Shown here in pieces: positions 47,495-56,091 of a stretch of DNA of 64,000 nt (position 1 is the stretch's first letter; each line of letters opens with the position of its first letter). The DNA is from Rhodocyclaceae bacterium (lineage in GTDB: Bacteria; Pseudomonadota; Gammaproteobacteria; Burkholderiales; Usitatibacteraceae). The notes beneath the pieces were generated by a model. The model had not been told where the DNA came from and searched no databases. It saw only the letters and a program-made list of their open reading frames with translations. Position numbers and translations under genes: made by a program. The stretch lies in the NCBI GenBank assembly GCA_020247395.1, contig JADCJC010000065.1, forward strand, positions 1 to 64,000, given 5' to 3'.

Positions 47495-48622
47495 TCAGAT
47501 AACTTCGATATCCGCCTTAAGCGAACCTGCCGACTTCATCGCTTGCAAAATGGCCAGCAAATCTTGCGGCGTCACACCGATCAAATTCAGCGCTTTCACC
47601 AAATCGGAAAGTTTTGCACCGCCATCCAGCAGCAACACCTGCCCCGGGTCCTGCTTGACGGTGATCTCGCTCTTCTCCGTTGCCACCGTTTCGCCACGGC
47701 TAAACGGCGCTGGCTGACTTACCTGAGGCGTGGAGTTGATTGTCACCGAGAGATTGCCGTGAGATACCGCGCACGGCTCAAGTGTCACCATGCGATTCAT
47801 CACCACAGATCCGGTTCGGGCGTTGATTACGATACGCGCTGGCGGTAACACGCTTTCCACTTCAAGATTCTCTAGGTCGGCCATGAACGCGACTCGATCG
47901 CTGGCGTTCTGCGGAAACTTAACTTGAACCACGCGACCATCAAGAGCAGACGCGGTGCCTGGGCCCATTCGCCGATTTACGGCTTCTGCGGTCTTGCTCG
48001 CGGTTGAAAAATCTGCAGTGTTTAGCTCAATGTGCAGCGACTCCGCAGTTGAAAACGGCGATGCCACGGCGCGTTCAACGGTTGCGCCACCGGGAATTCG
48101 CCCGGCATTTAATTGGTTGATTTGCACCTTGCTGCCACCCGCTGACGCGCCAGCACCGGCGATGATGACATTGCCCTGTGCCATAGCATAAATTTGGCCG
48201 TCCGCCCCCTTTAGCGGCGCTAACAGAAGTGTGCCGCCGCGTAGAGACTTCGCATTGCCAAGTGACGAAACCGTTACATCGATCTGTTGCCCCGGTTTTG
48301 CAAACGGCTGCAAGCTCGCCGTCAACATCACTGCGGCAACGTTTCGCAACTGTAAGTTCGTGCCAGGCGGCAGCTGCACGCCGAGCTGCGACAACATGTT
48401 GGTCAAACTCTGTACCGTAAATGGCGTTTGGGTGGTCTGGTCGCCCGACCCGTCAAGGCCAACCACCAATCCGTAACCTATCAACTGGTTGGTCCGCACA
48501 CCCTGCACAGTCGAAATATCCTTAATGCGCTCAGCTTGCGCGAGGTTGCTCTTGGCACTGATCACCAGCATCATCAACGCAGTAATCAGCATCGATCTCA
48601 TCAATTTTTGCGGCGTTAACAT
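47495..48622 (-). CDS. flgI: Flagellar P-ring protein FlgI
   Basis: Periplasmic protein that forms the P ring around the rod in the peptidoglycan layer, 375 residues. The signal peptide ends near LAQA before ERIKDIS. The conserved start of the mature form (VQGVRTNQLIGYGLVVGLDGSGDQT, given here in part) and the end (LVKALNLIGVTPQDLLAILQAMK) are intact. It is located nine bases after flgH in the operon. Confidence 0.95.
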   Translation of the reverse strand: MLTPQKLMRSMLITALMMLVISAKSNLAQAERIKDISTVQGVRTNQLIGYGLVVGLDGSGDQTTQTPFTVQSLTNMLSQLGVQLPPGTNLQLRNVAAVMLTASLQPFAKPGQQIDVTVSSLGNAKSLRGGTLLLAPLKGADGQIYAMAQGNVIIAGAGASAGGSKVQINQLNAGRIPGGATVERAVASPFSTAESLHIELNTADFSTASKTAEAVNRRMGPGTASALDGRVVQVKFPQNASDRVAFMADLENLEVESVLPPARIVINARTGSVVMNRMVTLEPCAVSHGNLSVTINSTPQVSQPAPFSRGETVATEKSEITVKQDPGQVLLLDGGAKLSDLVKALNLIGVTPQDLLAILQAMKSAGSLKADIEVI

Positions 48623-48631
48623 TGTGACTGA

Positions 48632-49396
48632 TCAGAAGGGAAATGCGTTGAGGAAGAAGCGCTGTAGCCAGCCCATACGCTGCGCTTCATCGATGTAGCC
48701 CTTGCCGCGATACTCCAGGCGCGCGTCTGCCACCTGCGGCGACTGGACAACATTACCAGCTTGGATCGTCAGCGGATTTACCACCCCGGAAAAACGAATC
48801 GTCTCGGTATTGTGGTTGATGCCGATCTGTTTTTCTCCAGCCACCACCAGATTTCCATTCGGCAGTACGCTGATAACCGTCACGGTGAGCGTACCGGCGA
48901 AGGTGTTATCGTTCGCGGTCTCACCTTTGCCTTCAAAGGTGTTGGCCCCATTGGCGGCAAGTTGCGCACCGAGGAATGACTTTCCAGGTAGCCCAGCAAG
49001 TGTCGGCACCGCCGCCTTGGTATCAGAGGTTTTGGCAGAGCTCGATTTTGAAGAGCGCGATGCGCTGGTTTTCTCAACAATGGCTACCGTCAGAATGTCG
49101 CCCACACGACCGGGTTTTTGATCCTCAAACAACGGGCGTGGCAAGTTTGCCAATTGAAAAATGGCACCATTAAGCACCGGAACCGGGGTCTCCTGGCGTG
49201 GAGTGGAAGTGGTGGGCATGACAATTTCAACTCGCGGCTCGATATGCGAGCAGCCGGTCACCAGCGACGAAAAAACGAGAAAGAACATCAACACAAATGC
49301 GGCGCGCACCAAAGAGCGCCAGAGGCTAAAGAGCTCGGCTTGTTCGTAACGGCGGTGGGCTTGGGGCTTGGATTGCTGCGAATAGATCGATTGCAT
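48632..49396 (-). CDS. flgH: Flagellar L-ring lipoprotein FlgH, with long N-terminal extension
   Basis: Outer-membrane lipoprotein forming the L ring, 254 residues. The lipobox is LVTGC with the modified Cys at about residue 49, followed by mature sequence with the conserved GDILTVAIVEKTSAS and GNLVVAGEKQIGINHNTETIRFSGVV parts. The ATG at 49396 has a good ribosome site (AGAGGAAG) but leaves about 30 charged residues before the hydrophobic stretch, which is long for a lipoprotein signal. GTG 49309 would give a normal signal but lacks a ribosome site. A 316-base gap separates it from flgG, unlike the tight spacing of the other genes. Confidence 0.93.
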   Translation of the reverse strand: MQSIYSQQSKPQAHRRYEQAELFSLWRSLVRAAFVLMFFLVFSSLVTGCSHIEPRVEIVMPTTSTPRQETPVPVLNGAIFQLANLPRPLFEDQKPGRVGDILTVAIVEKTSASRSSKSSSAKTSDTKAAVPTLAGLPGKSFLGAQLAANGANTFEGKGETANDNTFAGTLTVTVISVLPNGNLVVAGEKQIGINHNTETIRFSGVVNPLTIQAGNVVQSPQVADARLEYRGKGYIDEAQRMGWLQRFFLNAFPF

Positions 49397-49712
49397 TGCC
49401 GACTTCCTCTGAAGAGATTCCCGTTACTTTATCCAGCGGAGTCAACTGACAAGGCCGAATAAGCAGGATAAAAAGGCGCTGATTCACCGCTTTGCCGGGG
49501 GGGGGCGTACATGCTTCAAACAGCCGACTGTCATGTCTGACTAAAGCCACAGGAATTGCTCCGATCAGGCATGACGGCAAGTTCACTGGCCAGGTGAGCG
49601 CGCGTCGACTTTTCTGTCGGGAGGATTTACCGGTGAGTTCTCCGCACCAAGTTCCGCAGCATTGCGTCTGCGGAAACCTAAAGTTCGTGTTTAGCGGAAG
49701 TAACGCATAACA
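49397..49712. other. Gap in the flagellar operon between flgG and flgH
   Basis: No gene is visible here. It contains a run of nine Gs (49497-49505; Cs in the operon's direction) about 100 bases before flgH, and a hairpin just after flgG (TTCCGCAG at 49652-49659, CTGCGGAA at 49668-49675) with no T-run. The gap may hold an internal promoter for flgHIJKL. Confidence 0.5.
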
Positions 49713-50495
49713 TCACAGCTGAGAAAGTCGCTGCAACATTTCGTCGGATGTCTTGATAGCTTTGGAGTTGATTTCATACGCGCGTTGTGTCTGGATCATC
49801 GACACGAGCTCTTCGACCACGTTTACATTTGAAGTCTCTACATAACCTTGGCTAAGCGTACCGTGACCGCTAGCGCCGGGGTTGGCGGTGTTCGGTGTGC
49901 CAGAAGATGCGGTCTCAGTAAACAAGTTCTGCCCAACCGCCGACAAACCCGCCGCATTGACAAAATTGGCTAACTGAATTGTACCGACTTGGGTGGAAGC
50001 GGCAGTACCAGGAAGGGTTACGGAAACAGTGCCGTCTGGCGCGATCGTTACCGACTGGGCAGTAGGTGGGATGGTCATCGCGGGAATAAGCGGGTATCCG
50101 TTTGAAGTCACCAACTGTCCCTGGGCATCGAGTCGGAAAGAGCCGTCGCGCGTGTAGCCAGTGGTGCCGTCCGGCATCTGTACTTGGAAGAAACCATTAC
50201 CGTTGATAGCCATGTCGAGATTGTTACCGGTCTGCTGCAAGTTGCCCTGCGTGAAGACGCGAGAGGTGGCTACAGGGCGGACACCGGTGCCCAGCTGCAG
50301 CCCGGTTGGTAAATTTGTCTGCTGTGATGACTGCGCTCCCGGCTGGCGGATGTTCTGATAAAGAAGATCTTCAAACACCGCCTTGGAACGCTTGAACCCT
50401 GCAGTGTTGACGTTCGCCAGATTGTTCGACAACACATCCATCTGCGTTTGTTGCGCGTCAAGCCCGGTTTTTGAAATCCACAGTGATCTGATCAT
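49713..50495 (-). CDS. flgG: Flagellar distal rod protein FlgG
   Basis: Distal rod subunit, 260 residues, the usual length. The N-terminus ([36 protein letters not shown]) and C-terminus ([43 protein letters not shown], in part) are the standard paired rod helices, with the central [15 protein letters not shown] and GYTRDGSF signatures of the rod-hook family. It is 14 bases after flgF. Confidence 0.96.
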   Translation of the reverse strand: MIRSLWISKTGLDAQQTQMDVLSNNLANVNTAGFKRSKAVFEDLLYQNIRQPGAQSSQQTNLPTGLQLGTGVRPVATSRVFTQGNLQQTGNNLDMAINGNGFFQVQMPDGTTGYTRDGSFRLDAQGQLVTSNGYPLIPAMTIPPTAQSVTIAPDGTVSVTLPGTAASTQVGTIQLANFVNAAGLSAVGQNLFTETASSGTPNTANPGASGHGTLSQGYVETSNVNVVEELVSMIQTQRAYEINSKAIKTSDEMLQRLSQL

Positions 50496-50509
50496 GAGTT
50501 GCTCCTTGA

Positions 50510-51256
50510 CTAACTGTTTGGCTGCAGTAATTTCGAAGAATCGCGAGAGTTGGCTTCTGAGTTCGATATCGTCTTCATTGTCAGCTCATACTGGCGCGCA
50601 AGTGCAATCATGCCCACCATGGTTTCAACGACGTTGACATTTGAGGCTTCGATCGATCCGCGTACCACCCGGACGTTCGGATCGGACTCCGCTGTACCGC
50701 CGCCATTTATGCGAAACAATCCATCAAGACCTTTCGACAGTGTCTCCGTCGGCGGATTCACCAACTTGATACGACCAAGGGTGTTGCCATTCTTGGTGTT
50801 CCCCGCAACAAAGGCGCTCACCGTGCCATCGCGTCCAATCTCAATCTTTGCGTTCTCAGGCACCGTAATGGGGCCGCCGTCACCGAGTACCGTCAAGCCC
50901 GAGCGTGTACGCAAAATGCCATCAGCACCAACGTCAAACCCGCCATTGCGCGTATACCCTTCACGGCCATCGCGACCTTCCACCGCGATGAAGCCATCAC
51001 CGACGATTGCAACATCGAGATCACGACCCGTGGCTTCAACTGCGCCATGCCGAAAATCTGCACTCGGCGTGGTTGACGCGACGCTGATGCGAGAATCTAG
51101 GATGCCCACATTTCCCTGTAGTGGCACGGCACGCATCGCGTCAAGATCTGCGCGAAAACCAGGTGTGGAGGCATTCGCTAGGTTGTTTGCAAGCGTTTCT
51201 TGCCGCACCATCAGCTGTCGTGCTCCCGCCATTGCGGTGTAAATCATTCGGTCCAT
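50510..51256 (-). CDS. flgF: Flagellar proximal rod protein FlgF
   Basis: Proximal rod subunit, 248 residues. The N-terminus ([34 protein letters not shown]), the central [14 protein letters not shown] and the C-terminus ([29 protein letters not shown]) are typical of FlgF. Forty-eight bases separate it from flgE upstream. Confidence 0.95.
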   Translation of the reverse strand: MDRMIYTAMAGARQLMVRQETLANNLANASTPGFRADLDAMRAVPLQGNVGILDSRISVASTTPSADFRHGAVEATGRDLDVAIVGDGFIAVEGRDGREGYTRNGGFDVGADGILRTRSGLTVLGDGGPITVPENAKIEIGRDGTVSAFVAGNTKNGNTLGRIKLVNPPTETLSKGLDGLFRINGGGTAESDPNVRVVRGSIEASNVNVVETMVGMIALARQYELTMKTISNSEANSRDSSKLLQPNS

Positions 51257-51304
51257 CGGCCGCTCTCCTGACTTAACTTCTTCAATCCACCACCGCTATT
51301 TCAA

Positions 51305-52528
51305 CTAGCGCAGGTTCACGAGTGTTTGCAATACTTGGTCCTGCGTCTTGATAGTCTGCGCGTTTGCTTGGTAGTTTCGTTGTGCAGTAATCATGTTGAC
51401 CAATTCCGCAGTCAGATCCACGTTGGACTCTTCCACCGCACCCGACTGCAACAGGCCGAGGCCTGTCGAACCGGGTGCGCCAACCAGAGGTGCGCCTGAG
51501 GTTGCCGACTCAACCCATTGGGTACCCCCCGTCGGCGACAAACCTTGCATATTGGCAAACGATACCAGAGCAATTTGGCCCTGCACCTGTGTTTGGCCAT
51601 TTGAATAACGTCCCGAAATCACGCCGCCGTTGTCAACGGTGAGCCCGATTAGCTTGCCTGCGGCATAGCCGTCCTGATTTGCTGCGTTCACACCAAACGC
51701 ACTGCCAAACTGCGTTGTACCGAGGAAGTTAACCGGAATACTAGTTGGGAAAGACGCGCCGTTGGTAGCCGTCAGGGCGATGTTGTACGGCACGGCAGAG
51801 GCGGTGACATTAAGGCTGCCGTCCGCCTTAAAGACCAAGCTGCCGATTTTGCCGGCGCCGACATTGGCGCCATCAAGGGTGGCATAGACATCCCAGGTAT
51901 TTGCCGTGGCGGTTTTGACCAAATAGGTCGACACTGTGTGTGCGTTGCCCTGGCTATCGTAGACGTTTAGCGAAGTGGCGCTGGTGTAAGTCAAGGCGTC
52001 AGTCGGTGAAAAGGCACCGGTTGGTACAGTTTTGCGCGAGTCGAGGTTCATTACAAAGCTTATCTCGGACGTCGGCTTCGGCGCGATGTCAGAGGAAGAA
52101 ATTTTCAGGTCGGCCGGTGCGCCGATTGTTGGTTTGCCGGTCGCGTCTACCGGGAACCCACTCAACCGTGCGCCGTTGCCCGTGACCACGTACCCGCTCT
52201 TGTCAATTTGGAACTGGCCGTTTCGTGTGTAGGCAATTGAGCCATTGTTAGATACCCGGAACAAGCCGCCGCCGCTAATTGCGATATCCAGCGGGCTACT
52301 GGTGCTCGAGATGTTGCCCTGCGAAAATTGTTGCGAAACGTTGGTGGTGGTTACACCGAGACCGATCGTCGAACGCTCTGCTGATGCAAGCGAATTTGCG
52401 TAAAGATCGGCAAATTCGGCACGCGCCTGCTTAAAGCCGATGGTGTTTGCGTTCGCGACGTTATTGCCGATGACGTCCAAGTTACGGGCAGCTGCATTAA
52501 GCCCTGATAATCCTTGTTGAAAGCTCAT
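51305..52528 (-). CDS. flgE: Flagellar hook protein FlgE
   Basis: Hook subunit, 407 residues, of ordinary length. It starts MSFQQGLSGLNAAARNLDVI and has the NNVANANTIGFKQARAEFAD segment, the GGGLFRVSNNG part, and ends with NVDLTAELVNMITAQRNYQANAQTIKTQDQVLQTLVNLR (in part). It polymerises on the distal rod under the FlgD cap encoded just upstream. Confidence 0.96.
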   Translation of the reverse strand: MSFQQGLSGLNAAARNLDVIGNNVANANTIGFKQARAEFADLYANSLASAERSTIGLGVTTTNVSQQFSQGNISSTSSPLDIAISGGGLFRVSNNGSIAYTRNGQFQIDKSGYVVTGNGARLSGFPVDATGKPTIGAPADLKISSSDIAPKPTSEISFVMNLDSRKTVPTGAFSPTDALTYTSATSLNVYDSQGNAHTVSTYLVKTATANTWDVYATLDGANVGAGKIGSLVFKADGSLNVTASAVPYNIALTATNGASFPTSIPVNFLGTTQFGSAFGVNAANQDGYAAGKLIGLTVDNGGVISGRYSNGQTQVQGQIALVSFANMQGLSPTGGTQWVESATSGAPLVGAPGSTGLGLLQSGAVEESNVDLTAELVNMITAQRNYQANAQTIKTQDQVLQTLVNLR

Positions 52529-52587
52529 GATTTTCTCCGATAAAGGTGGATTTCAGAATGATTGAAAGTTGAAATGTTGGGGCTGAA

Positions 52588-53238
52588 CTAGAGAATAGTT
52601 CGAATCGCGTCCATCGTTATGGTCGAACCGCCTGCTAGATTCAAACGCGGGCCGGATGCATTTGGGATCACACCACTGATTCGATCAACAACGAACGTAT
52701 TCAGGTTTCCCGCTCCACTGGCTGAGGTGGCTGAAACAGTGAAGCTGTACTTTCCAGGTGCGGCTGTTCCTGAAGCCGTTGCCCCCGTCCAATTGAACGT
52801 GTGCATACCCGGTGTGTTGGGCTGCGCAATGGTAGCGACTACTGCGCCCTGTGAGTTACGAACTTCAATATTGACGTTAGAAACGCCTTCCGGCACTTCA
52901 AATCCACCACGCGCGGCGCTTTGGCCGTCGAGCGTCAATGCATTACCATCGAGCATTACATCCTTGCCGGTAAGCGCCCCAGCCTGCATAACCTGAATCT
53001 GATTGAGCATCGAGCCCATGGTGCCGTTGAGTTTTTCGATCCCCTGTACCGTGCTGATTTGCGCCATCTGGCTCGTGACTTGGGCGTTATCAAGTGGGTT
53101 AAGCGGATCTTGGTTCTTGAGCTGCGCAACCAGCAGCGTCAAGAAACGATCACTTGAAGTACCCGCTTTGGACGTACTAGCGGTAACACCCGCAGATGTA
53201 GTTGAAGAATTGGAAATACCACCAAGATCGAGCGACAT
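52588..53238 (-). CDS. flgD: Flagellar hook cap/assembly protein FlgD
   Basis: Scaffold that caps the growing hook, 216 residues. The N-terminal export region ends with the family signature RFLTLLVAQLKNQDPLNPLDN and SQMAQISTVQGIEKLN. The C-terminal part carries the FlgD Ig-like/tudor-like fold (VEVRNSQGAVVAT, HTFNWTG). It lies 11 bases after flgC. Confidence 0.94.
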   Translation of the reverse strand: MSLDLGGISNSSTTSAGVTASTSKAGTSSDRFLTLLVAQLKNQDPLNPLDNAQVTSQMAQISTVQGIEKLNGTMGSMLNQIQVMQAGALTGKDVMLDGNALTLDGQSAARGGFEVPEGVSNVNIEVRNSQGAVVATIAQPNTPGMHTFNWTGATASGTAAPGKYSFTVSATSASGAGNLNTFVVDRISGVIPNASGPRLNLAGGSTITMDAIRTIL

Positions 53239-53249
53239 TCGGATTTTCC

Positions 53250-53660
53250 TTAGCTACCCATGGCAATGGTTTTTGCCAGAAGGCTTTTAGTTGTATTCAT
53301 GACTTCGATGTTGTTTTGATACGCCCGCGAAGCCTCAATCATGTTGACCATTTCATCGATGACGTTGACGTTTGGCATAGTGATGTTGCCGCTTTCATCC
53401 GCCAGTGGATTTTTTGGGTCGTAAATCTTGCGGCCCTCGGCTTCACTTTCGTTAACACCTGCCACTCTTACACCGGCAGAGGCTTGATCGTTGAAGTCGG
53501 CGAGCTGGGTTTGGAAAACGACCTGACGCGCCTTGTAGGCTTTTCCGTCGGGACCAGCGATGCTGTCGGCATTTGCGAGGTTGGAAGCGATGACATTCAG
53601 CCGCACGTTTTGCGCAGCAATCGCGGAGCCAGAGACACCAAAAACTTTAAATAGAGACAT
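53250..53660 (-). CDS. flgC: Flagellar proximal rod protein FlgC
   Basis: Rod subunit of 136 residues. The start (MSLFKVFGVSGSAIAAQNVR, NVIASNLANADSI) and the end (YDPKNPLADESGNITMPNVNVIDEMVNMIEASRAYQNNIEVMNTTKSLL, in part) are characteristic. It follows flgB with a 40-base gap. Confidence 0.95.
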   Translation of the reverse strand: MSLFKVFGVSGSAIAAQNVRLNVIASNLANADSIAGPDGKAYKARQVVFQTQLADFNDQASAGVRVAGVNESEAEGRKIYDPKNPLADESGNITMPNVNVIDEMVNMIEASRAYQNNIEVMNTTKSLLAKTIAMGS

Positions 53661-53700
53661 GTTTTTTACCTCACCTGTTTTGCTAAAGTGTCATCGACCC

Positions 53701-54147
53701 TTACTGCCCGTTGACGGCCATCCCCATTGTCTTGATCTGCCCGTTTAAGAACCGCAGCGCTGCTTCATAACGAACGGCGTTTTCCGCAAAATTCGCCGTC
53801 TCACGATGCACTTCAACCGTATTGCCATCAAAAGCTCCCTGTGTTGGCATGCTGTACTTGAGCGGGGTACCCTTTCCAACAAACGAAGAGGTGGAAAGAG
53901 TTGTAGTCGAAAGGTGGCGCGGGTTGGTTATTGCTAAAGAACCGGTCGAGCCAGCCGAAGATGCGGAAACAGGGGTTGTCGTTTCACGCCTCACATTGCT
54001 GAGTGCTTCTCGAAAGTTGAAGTCGCGAGCTTGAAAGCCGGGAGTGTCCGCATTGGCGATATTCGAGGCAATAACCCGCTGGCGCTCGCTACGCAGCTTA
54101 AGCGCGTCGGCGTTGAAATCAAACTGTGAAGTAATCCGGTTCAACAT
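53701..54147 (-). CDS. flgB: Flagellar basal-body rod protein FlgB
   Basis: First rod subunit and first gene of the flgB-L operon, 148 residues. It contains ALKLRSERQRVIASNIANADTPGFQARDFNF and the C-terminal helix AENAVRYEAALRFLNGQIKTM. AAGGAG lies a few bases before the ATG. The 207-base gap to divergent flgA should hold the class II promoters; I could not identify a convincing sigma-54 or sigma-28 site there. Confidence 0.94.
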   Translation of the reverse strand: MLNRITSQFDFNADALKLRSERQRVIASNIANADTPGFQARDFNFREALSNVRRETTTPVSASSAGSTGSLAITNPRHLSTTTLSTSSFVGKGTPLKYSMPTQGAFDGNTVEVHRETANFAENAVRYEAALRFLNGQIKTMGMAVNGQ

Positions 54148-54354
54148 CCTTAGCTCCTTCTATTTCGTTACTAACATCTCTGCCAACATCGCTCGGTCGG
54201 GCAAACACGCAGCATGGCACGAGTGACGCTGATTATGAGGAGCTGCCAAATCGCAGAACGGTCGAAAAGAGGCGGGATTGGCCTGTTATTCGGCACTTAG
54301 CCATTGCCGAGGCAGGCATAGACTGCTTTATCTGTAAACGGCAGGGGAAGCTGT

Positions 54355-55101
54355 ATGAAGACGATTGCAGGCACTACTGGAAAGCCTCTTTTAAGCACGG
54401 TAACGCCATTTAACTTATTGATTGCGTTGGCATTTGTTTCCGTGAGCAGCACCTGTAGCGCGAATGGGGCGGCATCCCGGTCAGCAGACCAGTCCATTGA
54501 GACCCAGCTACAGCGTTTCATCGAGGAACAAACCAGCCAGATTCCCGGGCGTATCGAGGTCGATGTCGGTCAGCTCGATCCCCGTCTCAACTTAGCGCCG
54601 TGCGGGCGCGTTGAAGCCTATCTTACGGCTGGTACGCGACTATGGGGCAAAAGCAAGGTTGGCTTGCGTTGTGTGTCTGGCGCGTTCTGGAGCGTATCGA
54701 TCCCCGTGCAAGTCCGGGTGTTCGGCTCAGCTTTAGTCACCACTCGCAGTATCGAAGCGGGTCAACGCATTCAGCATGACGACCTGCGTGAACAAGAGCT
54801 TGAGCTCACCAACGAACCCGGGCGACCGGTTCAGGACTTTGCCAGCATTGAAAACAAGATCCTTTCCCGTAGTATCGCCAGCGGCGTAATCGTGCGTCAG
54901 GACTGGTTGCGCGCCATGCCAGTCGTCCAAAGCGGCGACCAAGTCCGGGTTCACGCGAACGGAACCGGGTTTAGCATTACCTCTGAAGGATTTGCCCTCA
55001 ATTCGGCGACCGCAGGGCAACAAGTTAGGGTGCGCGTGGAGAGCGGCCGTGTGGTCACCGGTATCGCCCGCCCCGGCCGAATTGCTGAAATACGCCTTTA
55101 A
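54355..55101 (+). CDS. flgA: Flagellar P-ring chaperone FlgA
   Basis: Periplasmic chaperone for P-ring assembly, 248 residues. An N-terminal hydrophobic signal (LLIALAFVSVSSTCSA) is followed by a CBM-like/SAF domain: VDVGQLDPRLNLAPCGRVEAYL, GLRCVSGAFWSVSIPV, and the SAF segment VTTRSIEAGQRIQHDDL with IVRQDWLRAMPVVQSGDQVRV. GGGGAAG precedes the ATG. It is divergent from flgB and heads the flgA-flgM-flgN set. Confidence 0.93.
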   Translation: MKTIAGTTGKPLLSTVTPFNLLIALAFVSVSSTCSANGAASRSADQSIETQLQRFIEEQTSQIPGRIEVDVGQLDPRLNLAPCGRVEAYLTAGTRLWGKSKVGLRCVSGAFWSVSIPVQVRVFGSALVTTRSIEAGQRIQHDDLREQELELTNEPGRPVQDFASIENKILSRSIASGVIVRQDWLRAMPVVQSGDQVRVHANGTGFSITSEGFALNSATAGQQVRVRVESGRVVTGIARPGRIAEIRL

Positions 55102-55133
55102 AATGCCACGTAGAGATGTGTCTCAAAAAATCC

Positions 55134-55160
55134 TAAAGTTTGTGTTAGATGTGCCGAAAA
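55134..55160 (+). promoter_or_regulatory. Sigma-28 (FliA) promoter of flgM
   Basis: TAAAGTTT (55134-55141) matches the -35 consensus perfectly, and GCCGAAAA (55153-55160) matches the -10 in seven of eight bases, with the preferred 11-base spacer. It lies 47 bases before the flgM start. This gives the classical late expression of flgM by the sigma factor it inhibits. Confidence 0.88.
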
Positions 55161-55207
55161 TAATTCGGGAGTGCGTCTATGCGGCGCATATTTATCAGGA
55201 GTAACAA

Positions 55208-55522
55208 ATGTCGATCTCCAAGCTCAACGGACTAGCACCCACTACGCTTTTCGATAAAGCATCCAAGGTTGCGCTCGAAAAGAGCAAAGCCGCGCCTCAG
55301 GAATCCAACGTTGCCAGCGAGAGCGCAGTCAAACTGTCCCCCCTCTCCGAGCAACTTAAGGCGTTATCAAAGGACTATGCCGCCACTACTGCATTCGACG
55401 AAAAACGCGTCGAAGCCTTAAGAGCCGCACTAGACAACGGCACATTTAGAGTTAACGCCGAGGCGGTTGCTGACAAACTCATTGCCGAGGCCAAACAGCT
55501 CGCCTCGACGAAGCCCAGCTAG
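55208..55522 (+). CDS. flgM: Anti-sigma-28 factor FlgM
   Basis: Inhibitor of FliA that is exported once the hook is complete, 104 residues. The C-terminal sigma-binding part is recognisable (FDEKRVEALRAALDNGTFRVNAEAVADKLIAEA, in part), and the Ser/Ala-rich N-terminal half is the usual disordered export region. AGGAG precedes the ATG. A near-perfect sigma-28 promoter lies upstream, and fliA itself is encoded at 58.6 kb. Confidence 0.93.
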   Translation: MSISKLNGLAPTTLFDKASKVALEKSKAAPQESNVASESAVKLSPLSEQLKALSKDYAATTAFDEKRVEALRAALDNGTFRVNAEAVADKLIAEAKQLASTKPS

Positions 55523-55529
55523 GATTACC

Positions 55530-56006
55530 ATGGATCAGCCCTCTAACAAGCATGGGAAGCCGCTTCGCGATCTGCTCAAGGTTGAATACCACATCCTCTG
55601 CCAGTACGTGGCTCTCGCGGAGCAAGAAAACAATGCGCTCGCCGAGTCCGACCCGGATACCATTGCGGATTTGGCTGGCCAAAAGCAATTCATGTTGCAG
55701 GAACTGACACGCGCGCGAAGTGCAACCAAGCGGGAGCTCGGTGAACCCATTTCCGCCGCCAAACTCGGCGAGCGCTTGGAAACCGCCGGTCCCGGTGCAC
55801 GTGATTTATTCGAATTGATTGTTGCCAAAGCCCGCGAAGCGATCGAGATCAATCGCATTACGGCAAGGCTCGTCGCGCACCAGACGCGTCGCCTGGAGCA
55901 GCGTCGCACCGCACTTAGCGGCTCAACAATCGACACTACAGGTGGATATGGCATGACGGGTTTCAAGGACTCATCGAGCGGGCATGGAAGCATTGGCCAC
56001 GCGTAA
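55530..56006 (+). CDS. flgN: Flagellar export chaperone FlgN
   Basis: Cytoplasmic chaperone for FlgK and FlgL, 158 residues, mostly helical. Recognised from LLKVEYHILCQYVALAEQENNALAESDPDTIADLA and the following QKQFMLQELTRAR; it has the small-helix-bundle pattern of the family. The ATG at 55530 is eight bases after the flgM stop, with AGGA inside the gap. A glycine/serine-rich tail (STIDTTGGYGMTGFKDSSSGHGSIGHA, in part) is expected to be disordered. Confidence 0.88.
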   Translation: MDQPSNKHGKPLRDLLKVEYHILCQYVALAEQENNALAESDPDTIADLAGQKQFMLQELTRARSATKRELGEPISAAKLGERLETAGPGARDLFELIVAKAREAIEINRITARLVAHQTRRLEQRRTALSGSTIDTTGGYGMTGFKDSSSGHGSIGHA

Positions 56007-56091
56007 TTGGCAAAGCCGATAGGTGCATCGACAATAAAGCTCTTAACCTGAACCCGGCAATGTCAGACCTGTACCTGTAAATGGAAAAAAC

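Noticed and set aside
46632-47717. Long plus-strand open frame of 361 codons across flgJ and flgI
   Set aside because: It is the antisense shadow of two clear flagellar genes; the low stop-codon frequency follows from their codon usage.
54148-54354. TGGCACG in the flgA-flgB gap as a sigma-54 promoter
   Set aside because: The second half (TTGCA-like) is missing at the required distance.
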